From assembly GCA_964486825.1 (NCBI GenBank), contig CAZAQS010000003.1, forward strand, positions 1 through 64,000: DNA of 64,000 nucleotides, written 5' to 3'. This document shows positions 46,231-55,241 of the stretch, piece by piece (the stretch's first letter is position 1; each line of letters opens with the position of its first letter). The stretch is from CAZAQS01 sp964486825 (GTDB lineage Bacteria > Chloroflexota > Anaerolineae > Anaerolineales > UBA4823). The notes beneath the pieces are model-generated. The model did no database searches and had not been told where the DNA came from. It was given only the letters and a program-made list of their open reading frames with translations. The translations under genes and the position numbers were made by a program.

Positions 46231-47541
46231 ATGATTGATTCGATCGGGCAGAGATTGCGAGAAGCGCGCCTGGCACGCTCTTTGAGCCTGGAAGAAGCTG
46301 CCCAGGCCACGCGCATCCGCGTGCGTTTCCTGGTTGCCATGGAAGAGGGCGATTATGAGGCCCTGCCTTCGGCTGCACAGGCGCGCGGTTTTTTGCGCGC
46401 TTACGCCGGGTACCTGGGGCTGGACCCGAAACCGTTGCTGGAGGATCTGGGCCAGGTGTCTGCCCACTTCTCGATCTCGCCGCCGAGCAGTCCGGTGAAA
46501 AAGGCCGAACCTGCCCCCCAGGACCCGGGCGAATCGCATGAGATTTTCATCGAGCTGGGCGAAAAGCTGCGCAGCCAGAGGGAAATCCTGGGTCTCTCGC
46601 TGGAGGACATCGAGCGCCACACCCACCTGCGCATCCATTACTTGAAGGCCCTGGAGGCCGGCGACTTTAAGGGGTTGCCCTCTCCCGTACAGGGGCGGGG
46701 TATGCTCAGCAATTACGCACGGTTCCTGGGAATGGATTCGGATGCGTTGTTGCTGCGCTTTGCAGAAGGCCTGCAGGCCAGCCTGGCTGCAAAGCAGGTG
46801 GCTGAGCCCCGCCGCCGGCCGGTCGTCCGCCACCGGCCCGTCAGCTCCAGCTCCCCGCTGCGGCGTCTGCTGTCGATCGATTTTCTGGTGGTTGGTTTTA
46901 TCGTAGTCTTTTTATTCGGGTTTATGTTGTGGGGAGGCTCGCGCATTGCCGGCATCCGCTCGGAGGAGTCGGATTCGACGCCCACAGCCTCCCCGCCTTC
47001 CATCGCAGATGTCTTGATAACTGGGCCGACCGAGGAAATGTCCGCCTCCACGTCCAATCCCGAGGAAGAGCAAGTAGACCTTTCTTTAACCCTTACTCCT
47101 GAGGTGGCGGCTTTATTGCCGGTCGAGGGACTGGAAGAGGAGACGCCGGAGGAGGGTGAGCCCGACCCGCCTGTGCCGGACAACTCGGCCCTGCAGGTGT
47201 ATATCATCGTCCGGCAGCGGGCCTGGATGCGCGTGCTGGTCGATGAACAGGTCGAATTTGACGGTAGGGTGACTCCCGGCAGCGCATACCCATTTTCTGG
47301 CGACGAAAGTATCGAGATCCTGACCGGCAACGGGGCCGCGCTGGAGGTATTCTTCAACCAGGATGAGCTGGGACCCCTGGGCGCCCTGGGAGAGGTAGTG
47401 CAGCGGGTGTTCACGGTCCAGGGAGTCCAGACGCCCACCCCCACGCTTACCTCCACCCCTCCACCACCGACTCCGACAGCCCCTTCCCCAACCCCCACCT
47501 TGAACGAAACCGAGCTGCCGGCAGCCACGCCAGCGCCCTAG
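46231..47541 (+). CDS. RodZ-like membrane protein with two cytoplasmic HTH domains
   Basis: 436 residues. Two HTH_25-type domains lie in tandem (about 5-70: L-S-L-E-E-A-A-Q-A-T-R-I-R; about 112-180: L-S-L-E-D-I-E-R-H-T-H-L-R), then a basic linker, one span at 213-236, an acidic Ser/Thr stretch, a DUF4115-like beta domain (about 315-400), and a Thr/Pro tail. RodZ normally has one HTH and links MreB to the cell wall machinery. The duplication suggests a modified cytoskeletal contact. No mre genes are nearby. Confidence 0.8.
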   Translation: MIDSIGQRLREARLARSLSLEEAAQATRIRVRFLVAMEEGDYEALPSAAQARGFLRAYAGYLGLDPKPLLEDLGQVSAHFSISPPSSPVKKAEPAPQDPGESHEIFIELGEKLRSQREILGLSLEDIERHTHLRIHYLKALEAGDFKGLPSPVQGRGMLSNYARFLGMDSDALLLRFAEGLQASLAAKQVAEPRRRPVVRHRPVSSSSPLRRLLSIDFLVVGFIVVFLFGFMLWGGSRIAGIRSEESDSTPTASPPSIADVLITGPTEEMSASTSNPEEEQVDLSLTLTPEVAALLPVEGLEEETPEEGEPDPPVPDNSALQVYIIVRQRAWMRVLVDEQVEFDGRVTPGSAYPFSGDESIEILTGNGAALEVFFNQDELGPLGALGEVVQRVFTVQGVQTPTPTLTSTPPPPTPTAPSPTPTLNETELPAATPAP

Positions 47542-47650
47542 GCGGTGGGTATATCGCGAAGATAAAGAAGGATCGTTCGAGACAGCCTGGATTTATTCTG
47601 GTAAACTCAGCCTGGCATTTACTGGTAATGAATGGATTGGATGGTTAAAG

Positions 47651-49012
47651 ATGAAAGCTAAGACATTTCACATGGTTTCCTTGGGCTGCGCCAAAAATAC
47701 GGTCGATTCGGATTCCATGTCTCAACTATTACTGAACTCGGGATACCGCCTGACGGCCGACCCGGATAAAGCGAAAGTATTGATCGTCAACACCTGCGGG
47801 TTTATCGGGCCTGCCAAACAGGAATCGCTGGATGTGCTCGGCGAGCTGGCTTCCAGGAAGCGCCGCGGGCAGTTCTTGATCGCGGCCGGCTGCCTGACCC
47901 AGCGCTATGGGGCGCAGGTCGCCCGCCAGGTCCCGGGGATCGATGGGATCCTGGGCACACGGCGCTGGATGGATATCGTGGACGTGGTGGAGAGCCTGCG
48001 CAACGGGCGCCATCCGGAGCCGCTCTACCACTTGCCTGTGGTGGAGACGGTTGGGCAGGACGAAGGCGGCGTTCTACGGGTCTCCGTGCAAGGCGCCAGC
48101 GCTTATATCAAGATCGCGGATGGCTGCCGGCGCCCGTGCGCCTTCTGTGCGATCCCCAAGATCAAGGGGACCGCCGTAAGCAGGCCCATGGAGAGCATCC
48201 TGGAGGAGGCCCGGCAGCTTCAAGACCTGGGCGTACGGGAGGTGATCCTGATCGCACAGGATACGACCGATTACGGGCACGACCTGGGCATGAAGGAAGG
48301 CCTGGCAGACCTCTTACAGGGCCTGGTGAAAGCCGCTCCCGGGATAGATTGGCTGCGGGTGATGTACGCCTATCCCGGTTATGTCACCGATCGCTTGATC
48401 GACGTGATAGCCGCCCACCCGCAGATCTTGCCTTACCTGGACATGCCTCTCCAGCACGCTCACCCGATGACCCTGCGCCGGATGCGGCGGCCTGCGAATA
48501 TCGACTGGGTCCAACGTACATTAGAGAAGATGCGGTCGGCGATGCCGGAGCTGGCCTTGCGAACGACCTTCATCGTGGGGTACCCGGGTGAGACAGAGGC
48601 CGAGTTTCAAACCCTGCTGGACTTCATCCAGCAGGTGCGCTTCGACAAGGTGGGCGCTTTCCAGTTCTCTTTCGAGCCAGGCACCTCCAGCGAGCCGTTG
48701 GGAGACCCGGTTCCGGCGGAAGTGAAACAAGCACGTTACGAGCAGCTGATGGCCCTGCAGCAGGGCATATCCCTGGAACGCAACCAGGAGTTTGTCGGGA
48801 AAACACTGCCCGTGCTGGTCGAAGGCCAGGGCCAGGGCATCGCTTTGGGGCGCAGCTACCGGGACGCCCCCGAAATCGACGGGATGGTAATCATTGAAGG
48901 AGCTGCTCCGGTAGGCGCCCTGCTGCCCGTAAGAATAACCGGGGCAATGGCCTATGACCTGAGCGGCGCTTTGCCCGCCCCGGAAGGCCTCACCCAGATC
49001 TTGGCTGGGTGA
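47651..49012 (+). CDS. rimO: Ribosomal protein uS12 methylthiotransferase RimO
   Basis: A 453-residue radical-SAM enzyme that adds a methylthio group to Asp of ribosomal protein S12. The N-terminal MTTase domain has its three cluster Cys (Cys13 in L-G-C-A-K-N, Cys49 in N-T-C-G-F, and one in A-A-G-C-L). The radical-SAM cluster is Cys159-x3-Cys163-x2-Cys166. The L-G-C-A-K-N-x-V-D-S motif is RimO-specific rather than MiaB. A C-terminal TRAM domain is present. Confidence 0.96.
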   Translation: MKAKTFHMVSLGCAKNTVDSDSMSQLLLNSGYRLTADPDKAKVLIVNTCGFIGPAKQESLDVLGELASRKRRGQFLIAAGCLTQRYGAQVARQVPGIDGILGTRRWMDIVDVVESLRNGRHPEPLYHLPVVETVGQDEGGVLRVSVQGASAYIKIADGCRRPCAFCAIPKIKGTAVSRPMESILEEARQLQDLGVREVILIAQDTTDYGHDLGMKEGLADLLQGLVKAAPGIDWLRVMYAYPGYVTDRLIDVIAAHPQILPYLDMPLQHAHPMTLRRMRRPANIDWVQRTLEKMRSAMPELALRTTFIVGYPGETEAEFQTLLDFIQQVRFDKVGAFQFSFEPGTSSEPLGDPVPAEVKQARYEQLMALQQGISLERNQEFVGKTLPVLVEGQGQGIALGRSYRDAPEIDGMVIIEGAAPVGALLPVRITGAMAYDLSGALPAPEGLTQILAG

Positions 49013-49042
49013 GGATGGAGACACAATCATTCGAGGAGCCCC

Positions 49043-50035
49043 ATGTTCGATATCTACAGCCCTGAAGCCAAGTTTGCCATCGAGAGTGTTCGCCAGGCCT
49101 CCTATTTGGTTCGCCAGGTGCAGGCAGAGCTGGTCTCTGTTGCGCTCTCCAAAACAGATCTCTCTCCCGTCACTGTCGGCGACTTTGCCGCCCAGGCGCT
49201 GGTTGGGTTCATGCTGGACAAATACTTTCCGGAGGATGTACTGGTAGCAGAAGAGGATTCGGCTTCCTTGTGCAGTCCGGGCCAGGAGAAGCTGCTCGAA
49301 CGGGTGGCGGGTTACGTGGGGCGATTCGTGAACGGCGCCCGGCCCGAGCAGGTGTGTAACTGGATCGACCGGGGCGGGGGAAACCCCACCCGCCGGTTCT
49401 GGACTCTCGACCCGATCGATGGCACCAAGGGCTACCTGCGCGGCGACCAGTATGCGATCGCCCTGGCCTTGATCGAAGACGGGCAGGTGCGCCTGGGCGT
49501 GCTGGGCTGCCCGAATTTAAGCGACGCTTACCGGCCTGATATTGGCGGGCCAGGCTCGGTGGTGATCGCGGCGCGGGGGGAAGGCGCCTGGACGACCTCG
49601 ATGGCTTCTGCCCTGGAGTTTGACCGGCTGACAGTTTCCGAGCGACAGGACCCATCCCAGGCGCGTTTGCTGCGCTCCTTCGAAGCCCAGCACACCAACG
49701 TCCGGCACGTGGACCAGCTGGTAGAAAGCCTGGCCATCCAGGCCAAGCCGGTCCTGATGGACAGCCAGGCCAAGTATGCCATCCTGGCGTCTGGCAAGGC
49801 GGACGTCCTGATCCGGCTGGTACCTTTCGAGAGGCCCGATTACCGGGAGAAGATCTGGGACCTGGCGGCGGGTTCGATTGTGGTCGAGGAAGCCGGCGGG
49901 AAAGTGACCGACCTGCACGGAAAGAGGCTGGATTTTTCAGCGGGCCGCGAGATGCTGAATAACCGCGGTGTCCTGGTCACCAACGGGCTTTTGCAAGCGG
50001 CCTTCTTGGAGGCTTTAGGGCGGGTGGAGGTATAA
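49043..50035 (+). CDS. Inositol monophosphatase-superfamily phosphatase (3'(2'),5'-bisphosphate nucleotidase-like)
   Basis: A 330-residue Li-sensitive phosphatase fold. The metal motifs are A-E-E-D-S near residue 70 and D-P-I-D-G-T-K-G-Y near 122-130, with W-D-L-A-A-G-S-I-V-V-E-E-A-G-G near 270. D-G-T-K-G and the overall length favour the Hal2/CysQ branch, which removes the 3'-phosphate from PAP; inositol phosphatase activity is an alternative. GAGGAG precedes the ATG. Confidence 0.88.
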   Translation: MFDIYSPEAKFAIESVRQASYLVRQVQAELVSVALSKTDLSPVTVGDFAAQALVGFMLDKYFPEDVLVAEEDSASLCSPGQEKLLERVAGYVGRFVNGARPEQVCNWIDRGGGNPTRRFWTLDPIDGTKGYLRGDQYAIALALIEDGQVRLGVLGCPNLSDAYRPDIGGPGSVVIAARGEGAWTTSMASALEFDRLTVSERQDPSQARLLRSFEAQHTNVRHVDQLVESLAIQAKPVLMDSQAKYAILASGKADVLIRLVPFERPDYREKIWDLAAGSIVVEEAGGKVTDLHGKRLDFSAGREMLNNRGVLVTNGLLQAAFLEALGRVEV

Positions 50036-50047
50036 GCAGGTCCCTGT

Positions 50048-51694
50048 ATGTCACGCACCGATCAACTGGCCCTTGCCGTAAGCCTGCTCGCCGTCTTTGC
50101 CGCCGCCCTGGTGGCCGGCAATATCTTCGAAAATGTGCCCCACCTGGAAGACGAGATCGCTTACGTCTGGCAAGCCCGGCTGCTGGTCGAGGGTAAGCTA
50201 ACCATCCCCTCCCCCCAACACGAAAAGAGTTTCCTGGTGCCCTTTGTGGTGGACCATAACGGCGAGCGTTTCGGCAAATACCCGCCAGGATGGCCGCTGG
50301 TGCTTTCATTGGGGGTGGCGTTGGGCACCCGCGGCCTGGTAAACCCCATCCTGGCCGGCGTGGGGGTATGGCTGACCTACCTGCTCGGCAAGCGCGTCTT
50401 CGGGCCGTTGGTTGGGTTGCTGGCTGCGGCGCTCACCCTGAGCTCACCATTCTTTTTAATCAACTCTGGCTCGCTGCTCTCCCATCCCCTGGGTCTGGTC
50501 TTGAGCGCCGGCTTCGCCCTGCTTTGGCTGGCGGCCTTCGGAGACAGGAACGCCCCTCGGCGCTGGAGCTATAGCCTGGGGGCGGCTGTATTGATGGGCT
50601 TATTGATCCTGGCGCGCCCCTTTACGGCGCTGGGCGTAGCCCTGCCGTTCGGCCTGCACGGGCTGTACCTCCTCTTTTATGGAGGTTGTACGCCTGAGCA
50701 GCGCCGGCAGACCCGCCTCCACTTGCTGGGATTCGGAGCGCTCGGCCTGGCCTTTGCTGGCCTGCACTTCCTTTGGCAGTACCGGGTCACGGGTGACCCC
50801 TTCCTGAACCCCTATACCCTTTGGTGGGAGTACGATAAGATCGGCTTTGGTCCGGGGGTGGGGGTGACCGAAGACGGGCATAGCCTGCATATCGCGCGCA
50901 TCAACACGCGCTTTAGCCTGCGGGCCGCCTGGCGCGACCTGTTCGGATGGAGTAGCTACTCCTGGCTCTTTTTACCATTTGGATTGTTGGCTTGCTTGAG
51001 AAAACCCAAGGGCCTGCTGCTGGGAGTGGTCTTCCCGAGCCTGGTCCTCATCCATATCTTCTACTGGATTGGCTCGGAGCTTTTCGGCCCGCGTTATTAT
51101 TACGAAGGCCTGTACAGCCTGACCCTGTTCAGCGCGCTGGGGGCGGCCTGGTTAGCCGGTTGGCGGGTCGAACCCGATCCCGAACCACAGGACTATCCTG
51201 GGGCCGTACGGCAGTCTAGCGGGGGAGTTGGGCTGCTCGACCGCCTGCGCCTGAGGCTGGCGCCGGCTTATAGCTGGTTTGCCGAGCGAGCTGCAAGCGC
51301 GGTCCACCAGCCGGCTCTTTTCAAGGTGCGCCAATACCTGGTCCCCATGGCGCTGGTCTTGCTGGTTGCTTACAACCTGGTGTATTTCTTGCCCGGCAGG
51401 TTGTGGGAGATGCACGGCTTGTATACCATCAGCCGCTCGGACCTGTACCCTTTCCTGGCCCCAGAAGCCCAGGAATTGACGCCAGCCCTGATCATCGTAC
51501 ACAGCGAGCGCTGGATGTCTTACGGATCCTTGCTCGAGCTGCAAGACCCGCGCTTGACGACCCCCTTTATCTTTGCCTGGTCGCGCGGCCCGATTGCCGA
51601 TGAGGCCGTGGCTGCCGACTTCCCCGAGCGGAACCTCTTTCATTACTACGTGGAAGAGCCAGGCCGCTTCTACCTGGCCCCCAGGGACCCCTGA
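50048..51694 (+). CDS. Membrane glycosyltransferase-like protein (GT39/ArnT-like)
   Basis: 548 residues with about ten or more spans. The first loop carries H-L-E-D-E-I-A-Y-V-W-Q-A, an acidic D-E motif like that of lipid-linked-sugar transferases (GT-C fold), and later Y-P-P-G-W-P-L. The loop and C-terminal soluble part (about 480-548) are less conserved. Glycosyl transfer from polyprenyl-phosphate sugars is plausible, not certain. It follows the phosphatase by 12 bases. Confidence 0.7.
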   Translation: MSRTDQLALAVSLLAVFAAALVAGNIFENVPHLEDEIAYVWQARLLVEGKLTIPSPQHEKSFLVPFVVDHNGERFGKYPPGWPLVLSLGVALGTRGLVNPILAGVGVWLTYLLGKRVFGPLVGLLAAALTLSSPFFLINSGSLLSHPLGLVLSAGFALLWLAAFGDRNAPRRWSYSLGAAVLMGLLILARPFTALGVALPFGLHGLYLLFYGGCTPEQRRQTRLHLLGFGALGLAFAGLHFLWQYRVTGDPFLNPYTLWWEYDKIGFGPGVGVTEDGHSLHIARINTRFSLRAAWRDLFGWSSYSWLFLPFGLLACLRKPKGLLLGVVFPSLVLIHIFYWIGSELFGPRYYYEGLYSLTLFSALGAAWLAGWRVEPDPEPQDYPGAVRQSSGGVGLLDRLRLRLAPAYSWFAERAASAVHQPALFKVRQYLVPMALVLLVAYNLVYFLPGRLWEMHGLYTISRSDLYPFLAPEAQELTPALIIVHSERWMSYGSLLELQDPRLTTPFIFAWSRGPIADEAVAADFPERNLFHYYVEEPGRFYLAPRDP

Positions 51695-51818
51695 ACAAGC
51701 CCGCCTGAGAGGGGCATCTCATTCGTAAGGCCAGCGGTCATCGCCGCGCATCAAGGCGCGCAGGTGAAGCTGTCATTTTTCTCAGCTCCTTTTGTTGAAA
51801 CGTCGAACCCGAAGCCGG

Positions 51819-52337
51819 TTAATTCAAAGCCCGTGCGGCGGCCGTAAAGGCCAGCACGATGACCCCCAGGGCCAGATTCAGGTAGACTAGCCTGCGGTTG
51901 GTTTTCAGGATTGGCTCCAGGTAATCTTCCTGGTTCTGCACCTGCAGCTTGCTGCGATACAGGACGGTCCTGCGCAGCCTGGGGATGACGCCCCAGGTGA
52001 TATAGGCGCTGACGGCGACCATGGCCAGGAAAAAGATATGCTTGAGCAGGATGGCAGCAGACCACGGGTTGCTAAAGGCTAACAGGCCTTCATAATTCGG
52101 GTTGCCGCTCATCTGTACCAGGCCGGTGCCGGTCAGCAGGGCCAGGCTGAACCAGCCAAGGATATCCAGGCGGCTCTGGATGCCTTCCAACTGGACCGAA
52201 AAAGCAGCCTGGTCCAGCTTGCGTTGGGCGATCGGCAGGATCAAGAGCGCCAGGGTGGACAGCCCGCCCACCCACACCACGGTGGCGAGCATATGGAACC
52301 AGTAAGCCAGGGTCAAGGCCCAGGTAGGAGTGCTCAT
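51819..52337 (-). CDS. CopD family membrane protein
   Basis: A 172-residue, four-span protein: spans near 8-30, 58-78, 90-115 and 145-168. The H-M-L-A-T-V-V-W-V-G-G motif with conserved His resembles CopD/DUF2269-type proteins linked to copper or haem membranes. Its start overlaps the stop of the upstream TPR-like gene (ATGA), so they form a coupled pair. Confidence 0.75.
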   Translation of the reverse strand: MSTPTWALTLAYWFHMLATVVWVGGLSTLALLILPIAQRKLDQAAFSVQLEGIQSRLDILGWFSLALLTGTGLVQMSGNPNYEGLLAFSNPWSAAILLKHIFFLAMVAVSAYITWGVIPRLRRTVLYRSKLQVQNQEDYLEPILKTNRRLVYLNLALGVIVLAFTAAARALN

Positions 52338-53539
52338 CCTTCAGGAGTTGGAGAAGCCGGCGCTTCTTCCGTTGGCGCTTCCGGGGTGGCCTCCTGCGTG
52401 GGAATGGGGGTGGACTCGAGGGTGGGGACGATATCGCCCTCCAGGGTTGGGGTGGGCGTGGGAGTCTCCTCGACTGGCTCGGGCTCGGGCGGCGCGAAGC
52501 ACTGTTCGTGCATGAAGGTGGCAGTTGGCTCCAGGACGGGGTCCTCCCGGATTTCGCGGGAGGCCTGGTAGCGCTCGTAGGCCTCGCAGTACATGCCCTG
52601 GGTGGCCAGAAAATCCCCGTATTTCGCCAGGGAGATGCGGTAGCGGTCCGTGGAGGTCCATCCCGAGCCGTCCATCAGGTAGGGGGCGGTCAGGATGAGC
52701 TGTTCGAAGTATTCGACGGCTTTGCCCCAGTCGACTTCCCAGAAGCTGGCGCCCGTGACGTAGAGCTCCGACCAGGTTCGGTAGTTGCGGGCTTCAGCGT
52801 CCAGCGGTCCGAAGCGTTCTGCCAGGGCCAGGTCGTAGGTGCCGCCCTCCAGGTCAGAATTCTTGATCTTGTCAACGCCCCGGTTGCGCAGGGCGACGTA
52901 TAGCATGCCGTCCACTTCGATGGGGTGCATGTCAGGGGCGTCCTTCCTGAGCTTGAGCAGGGAGTCGATGGCAGCGGACCAATCGCCGCTCACCAGGAGC
53001 TGCTTGGACTGGGTATAAAGCTCTTCGACGCTGCGCAGGTCTGGGGTGGGCGTCAGGGTGGGGGTAGGGGCAGGGGTGGATGTGGCGGTTGTGTTTTGCT
53101 CGAGCAGCACCAGGGCCAGCATCTCGGTGACGTTTGGATAGCCGGGGTCTTGCTGGATGACCCATTCGAAGCGCTGGCGGGCCAGGTCATAGCGCCTGGC
53201 TTCCATATCGGCGACTCCCATGTTGAACTGTTCTTGCACGAGCTGGGAGAGCTGGGTCGACTCGATGCGGGCGCGCTCGTACATGCCGGAGCGGTAGCCG
53301 CCAAACGCGCTCATGCCAGCGATGGTGAGCAGGGTGAGCAGGCCGACGATGAGGAAATAGATCCAGGTGCGCCGGCCCGGCCTCCCGGTTGCGGGGGCGA
53401 GGTCCCCGGCAGGCGGCTGGGGGGGTGGGCTGTCTTCTTGACCGGCCTGTGAGGCCTGTAGGGGCGCGCTGTCTTGGCTCTTCCCGCTCTCGGTTTTCAG
53501 CGGAGTGGGAAGCGTATCATCCAGGTGAGGAGTATTCAT
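52334..53539 (-). CDS. TPR-like membrane-anchored protein
   Basis: 401 residues. A Pro/Gln-rich cytoplasmic N-terminus, one span at about residues 58-80, two helical repeat blocks with TPR-like spacing (about 100-150 and 175-350) interrupted by a Thr/Pro linker, and a Thr/Pro/Glu C-terminus. The start is placed at 53539 because TATAAT ends 7 bases before it; an ORF extends upstream to 53581. It overlaps the CopD gene. Probably a periplasmic-side scaffold; function unknown. Confidence 0.75.
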   Translation of the reverse strand: MNTPHLDDTLPTPLKTESGKSQDSAPLQASQAGQEDSPPPQPPAGDLAPATGRPGRRTWIYFLIVGLLTLLTIAGMSAFGGYRSGMYERARIESTQLSQLVQEQFNMGVADMEARRYDLARQRFEWVIQQDPGYPNVTEMLALVLLEQNTTATSTPAPTPTLTPTPDLRSVEELYTQSKQLLVSGDWSAAIDSLLKLRKDAPDMHPIEVDGMLYVALRNRGVDKIKNSDLEGGTYDLALAERFGPLDAEARNYRTWSELYVTGASFWEVDWGKAVEYFEQLILTAPYLMDGSGWTSTDRYRISLAKYGDFLATQGMYCEAYERYQASREIREDPVLEPTATFMHEQCFAPPEPEPVEETPTPTPTLEGDIVPTLESTPIPTQEATPEAPTEEAPASPTPEG

Positions 53540-53546
53540 GCGCCCC

Positions 53547-53555
53547 ATTATACCA
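53547..53555 (-). promoter_or_regulatory. Extended -10 of the TPR-like gene, leaderless
   Basis: On the minus strand TG-G-TATAAT (TATAAT = 53552-53547) ends 7 bases before the ATG at 53539. Confidence 0.6.
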
Positions 53556-53713
53556 AACAGAACCCAGGGAGATTGCTTCACATCGCTCCTAGGACACTCT
53601 CTGCAACTGTCACTGCGAGCCGCCTTTTGGCGAAGCAGTCTCCCGCGAAGAGGGCTGAGATTACGCCGCTATGCTTATGGCAAAGAGCGCTCGCAAGGAC
53701 AGGAGGGGGAGAG

Positions 53714-53719
53714 TATAAT
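53714..53719 (+). promoter_or_regulatory. -10 box of the thioesterase gene, leaderless
   Basis: A perfect TATAAT ends 7 bases before the ATG at 53727. Together with the divergent box at 53547 it gives two leaderless messages from one intergenic region. Confidence 0.6.
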
Positions 53720-53726
53720 TTCCTGG

Positions 53727-54155
53727 ATGAGCGAGTATCACTTCTCTTATCCCATCGAGGTGCGCTACGGCGACCTGGACCCGCAGGGGCACGTCAACAA
53801 CGCCAAGTACCTGACCTATATGGAGCAAGCGCGGGTAGCCTATATCCGGCGACTGGGGGTATGGAAGGGGGACAGCTTCCTGGACATCGGCATCATCCTG
53901 GCAGATGCGCGGGTCACTTTCCGGGCCCCGATCACCTTCGGGATGCAGGTGCGGGTGGGGGTGCGGGTCTCCAGGCTGGGCAATAAGAGCTTGACGATGG
54001 AATACCGCCTGGAAAACGGCGCCGGCGGGCCAGAGCTGGCCAGCGGCGAGTCCGTTCTGGTGGCCTATGATTACCGCAGCAGCCAGACCATCCCGATCCC
54101 GGACGAATGGCGAGCCGCCATCCGGGAGCTGGAAGGCGAGCGGCTGGAAACCTGA
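53727..54155 (+). CDS. Acyl-CoA thioesterase (4HBT hotdog family)
   Basis: 142 residues with a single hotdog fold. V-R-Y-G-D-L-D-P-Q-G-H-V-N-N-A-K-Y holds the catalytic Asp and the conserved H-V-N-N segment of 4-hydroxybenzoyl-CoA thioesterase relatives; the second half has D-A-R-V-T-F-R-A-P-I. It hydrolyses an acyl-CoA or acyl-ACP of unknown chain. The ATG at 53727 is supported by the -10 placed 7 bases upstream. Confidence 0.9.
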   Translation: MSEYHFSYPIEVRYGDLDPQGHVNNAKYLTYMEQARVAYIRRLGVWKGDSFLDIGIILADARVTFRAPITFGMQVRVGVRVSRLGNKSLTMEYRLENGAGGPELASGESVLVAYDYRSSQTIPIPDEWRAAIRELEGERLET

Positions 54156-54181
54156 CCCTGATTTCACACCTGGAGCCCCCT

Positions 54182-55231
54182 ATGTCCCTGCCTTCGATCG
54201 ACGATGCTTATCTGCTGGATTTCCTATCCCGTTTGCTCAAGACGCCCAGCCCGACCGGGTATACGCGGCGGGCGATCGCCCTGGTAGAAGGCTACCTGGA
54301 GGCCTTCCCCTTCCTGGAGATCAGCCAGACCCGCAAGGGGACCCTGGTGGCGTACTGGCCCGGGCGCAGCTCGAGTGAGCCGCGCGCCTTGACGGCGCAT
54401 GTCGACACGCTGGGAGCCATGGTCAAGGAGATCAAACCCAACGGCCGCCTTAAGCTTACCAAGATCGGCGGTTTCGCCTGGAATACGGTGGAGGGCGAAG
54501 GCTGCACGATCTTTACCCGCCAGGCGGAGACGCTGCGCGGCTCGCTCCTGCCGACCAAGGCTTCCGGTCACGTGCACGGCAGCCAGGTGGGGGAGCAGAA
54601 GCGTGAGGATGAGAATATGGAGGTGCGCCTGGATATCCACACCACCTCCAGCAGCCAGACCCGCCAGCACGGCATCGAGGTGGGGGATTTCGTGGCTTTC
54701 GACCCGCGCCTGGAGATCAATAATGGCTTCATCCGTTCCCGGCACCTGGATGACAAAGCCTGCGTGGCGTGCCTGTTAGGGGCGGTGAAGGCGCTGGCAG
54801 ACGAGGGCCTCTCGCCGGTGCAGGATACCTACTTCCATATCAGCAATTATGAAGAGGTGGGGCATGGAGCTGCGGCGGGCATCCCGGAGGCGGTGGTCGA
54901 GCTGGTTTCGGTGGACATGGCGGCGGTGGGGGAGGGCCAAAGCTCGGACGAATTCCACGCCACGCTGTGTGTGAAAGACTCGGGCGGCCCATACCACCAC
55001 GACCTGAGCCAGCGTTTCCGGGACCTGGGGGACGAGTTCGGCATCCCCTATAAAGTGGACATCTACCCGTACTACGGCTCGGATGGCGAGGCCTTCTGGC
55101 GAGCCGGGGGAGATGTGGCGCTGGCCCTGATCGGTCCGGGCGTAGACGCTTCCCATAGCTACGAGCGCACCCACACGGAGGCCCTGTTGGCGACCACACA
55201 ATGGATCTGCGCTTACCTGTTGCGCGAGTAA
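54182..55231 (+). CDS. M42 family metallopeptidase (glutamyl aminopeptidase-like)
   Basis: A 349-residue di-zinc aminopeptidase. Metal and catalytic residues appear in order: His in T-A-H-V-D-T-L-G, Asp in H-L-D-D-K-A, the Glu pair in N-Y-E-E-V-G-H-G, Asp in S-V-D-M-A-A-V-G and the final His in H-S-Y-E-R-T-H. The fold includes the inserted beta domain. M42 enzymes form dodecameric shells that trim peptides. It follows the thioesterase by 26 bases. Confidence 0.93.
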   Translation: MSLPSIDDAYLLDFLSRLLKTPSPTGYTRRAIALVEGYLEAFPFLEISQTRKGTLVAYWPGRSSSEPRALTAHVDTLGAMVKEIKPNGRLKLTKIGGFAWNTVEGEGCTIFTRQAETLRGSLLPTKASGHVHGSQVGEQKREDENMEVRLDIHTTSSSQTRQHGIEVGDFVAFDPRLEINNGFIRSRHLDDKACVACLLGAVKALADEGLSPVQDTYFHISNYEEVGHGAAAGIPEAVVELVSVDMAAVGEGQSSDEFHATLCVKDSGGPYHHDLSQRFRDLGDEFGIPYKVDIYPYYGSDGEAFWRAGGDVALALIGPGVDASHSYERTHTEALLATTQWICAYLLRE

Positions 55232-55241
55232 GGGAAGCCTG

